A stretch of 40,860 bases of DNA. Origin: Sulfidibacterium sp964473395. Its GTDB lineage: Bacteria; Bacteroidota; Bacteroidia; Bacteroidales; F082. The DNA is taken from the NCBI GenBank assembly GCA_964473395.1, contig CAYYOW010000010.1, positions 1 to 40,860 on the forward strand, in the 5' to 3' direction. The position numbers and the translations under genes are program-made. Below, in pieces: positions 40,823 to 40,860 of the stretch (position 1 is its first letter; every line of letters begins with the position of its first letter). The notes under the pieces are model-generated. The model did not search any database. It saw only the letters and a program-made list of their open reading frames with translations, and was not told the DNA's origin.

Positions 40823-40860
40823 CGGCGATAAGGAAAAAATAATCCTGGATTTTCGGAAAT

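Noticed and set aside
1..40860. CRISPR array, prophage, IS element or tRNA genes
   Set aside because: No regularly spaced repeats, transposase, integrase, phage genes or tRNA cloverleaf were found.

Overview
The window reads as chromosomal DNA of a Bacteroidota (Bacteroidetes) bacterium, probably an anaerobic or microaerophilic member of the Bacteroidales. The evidence is (i) many promoters with the lineage's -7 box TAnnTTTG, two of them with a TTG exactly 20 bases upstream; (ii) almost no Shine-Dalgarno sequences; (iii) a type IX secretion (T9SS) C-terminal sorting domain, a DUF5916 protein and a SusC/TonB-type outer-membrane barrel; (iv) oxygen and iron handling proteins typical of anaerobes (rubrerythrin-like ferritin, bacteriohemerythrin). 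No phage, IS element, CRISPR array, rRNA or tRNA was seen. Family or genus cannot be fixed from the sequence alone.

Layout. 1-2.4 kb: rubrerythrin-like protein and ilvE, convergent on a shared hairpin, then a DUF5320 gene with an unusually strong SD and an operator-like palindrome at its start site. 2.5-3.8 kb: ppnP, small TPR protein and methyltransferase as an operon. 3.9-5.5 kb: a Cys-rich 21-residue leader ORF, a hairpin and an intrinsic terminator in front of a cysteine-desulfurase-like PLP enzyme, arranged like an amino-acid attenuator. 5.6-10.6 kb (minus strand): a tightly packed operon of lplA, a 990-residue FAD/Fe-S dehydrogenase and a divergent HypD homologue. 10.6-11.8 kb: a decayed SnoaL/NTF2-like gene, a bacteriohemerythrin and about 400 bp of AT-rich spacer. 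11.8-18.8 kb: large TPR protein, plugless TonB-receptor-like barrel, gyrB. 18.8-26.0 kb: pckA (minus), a tandem of methylthiotransferases (miaB-like, mtaB), rpsT, a candidate structured RNA, dnaX. 26.1-34.8 kb: M13 lipoprotein peptidase, two tandem PlsC-like acyltransferases, a DUF5916 protein and two tandem 372-residue GNAT-like proteins. 34.9-40.8 kb: pyrH, a minus-strand operon (PASTA protein, T9SS cargo protein, RluD-type synthase), and ddl facing away from it.

Most genes are housekeeping: DNA topology and replication (gyrB, dnaX), translation and RNA modification (rpsT, miaB, mtaB, rluD), nucleotide, amino-acid and central metabolism (pyrH, ppnP, ilvE, pckA), lipid and envelope work (PlsC-like pair, PASTA, ddl, barrel, T9SS cargo). 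The least ordinary parts are the Cys-leader attenuator before the PLP enzyme, the orphan HypD-like protein with a broken CGTHTH motif inside a lipoate-ligase/dehydrogenase operon, the structured RNA candidate between rpsT and dnaX, and the palindrome over the DUF5320 start site. All functional statements rest on motif recognition by eye; no database search was run.
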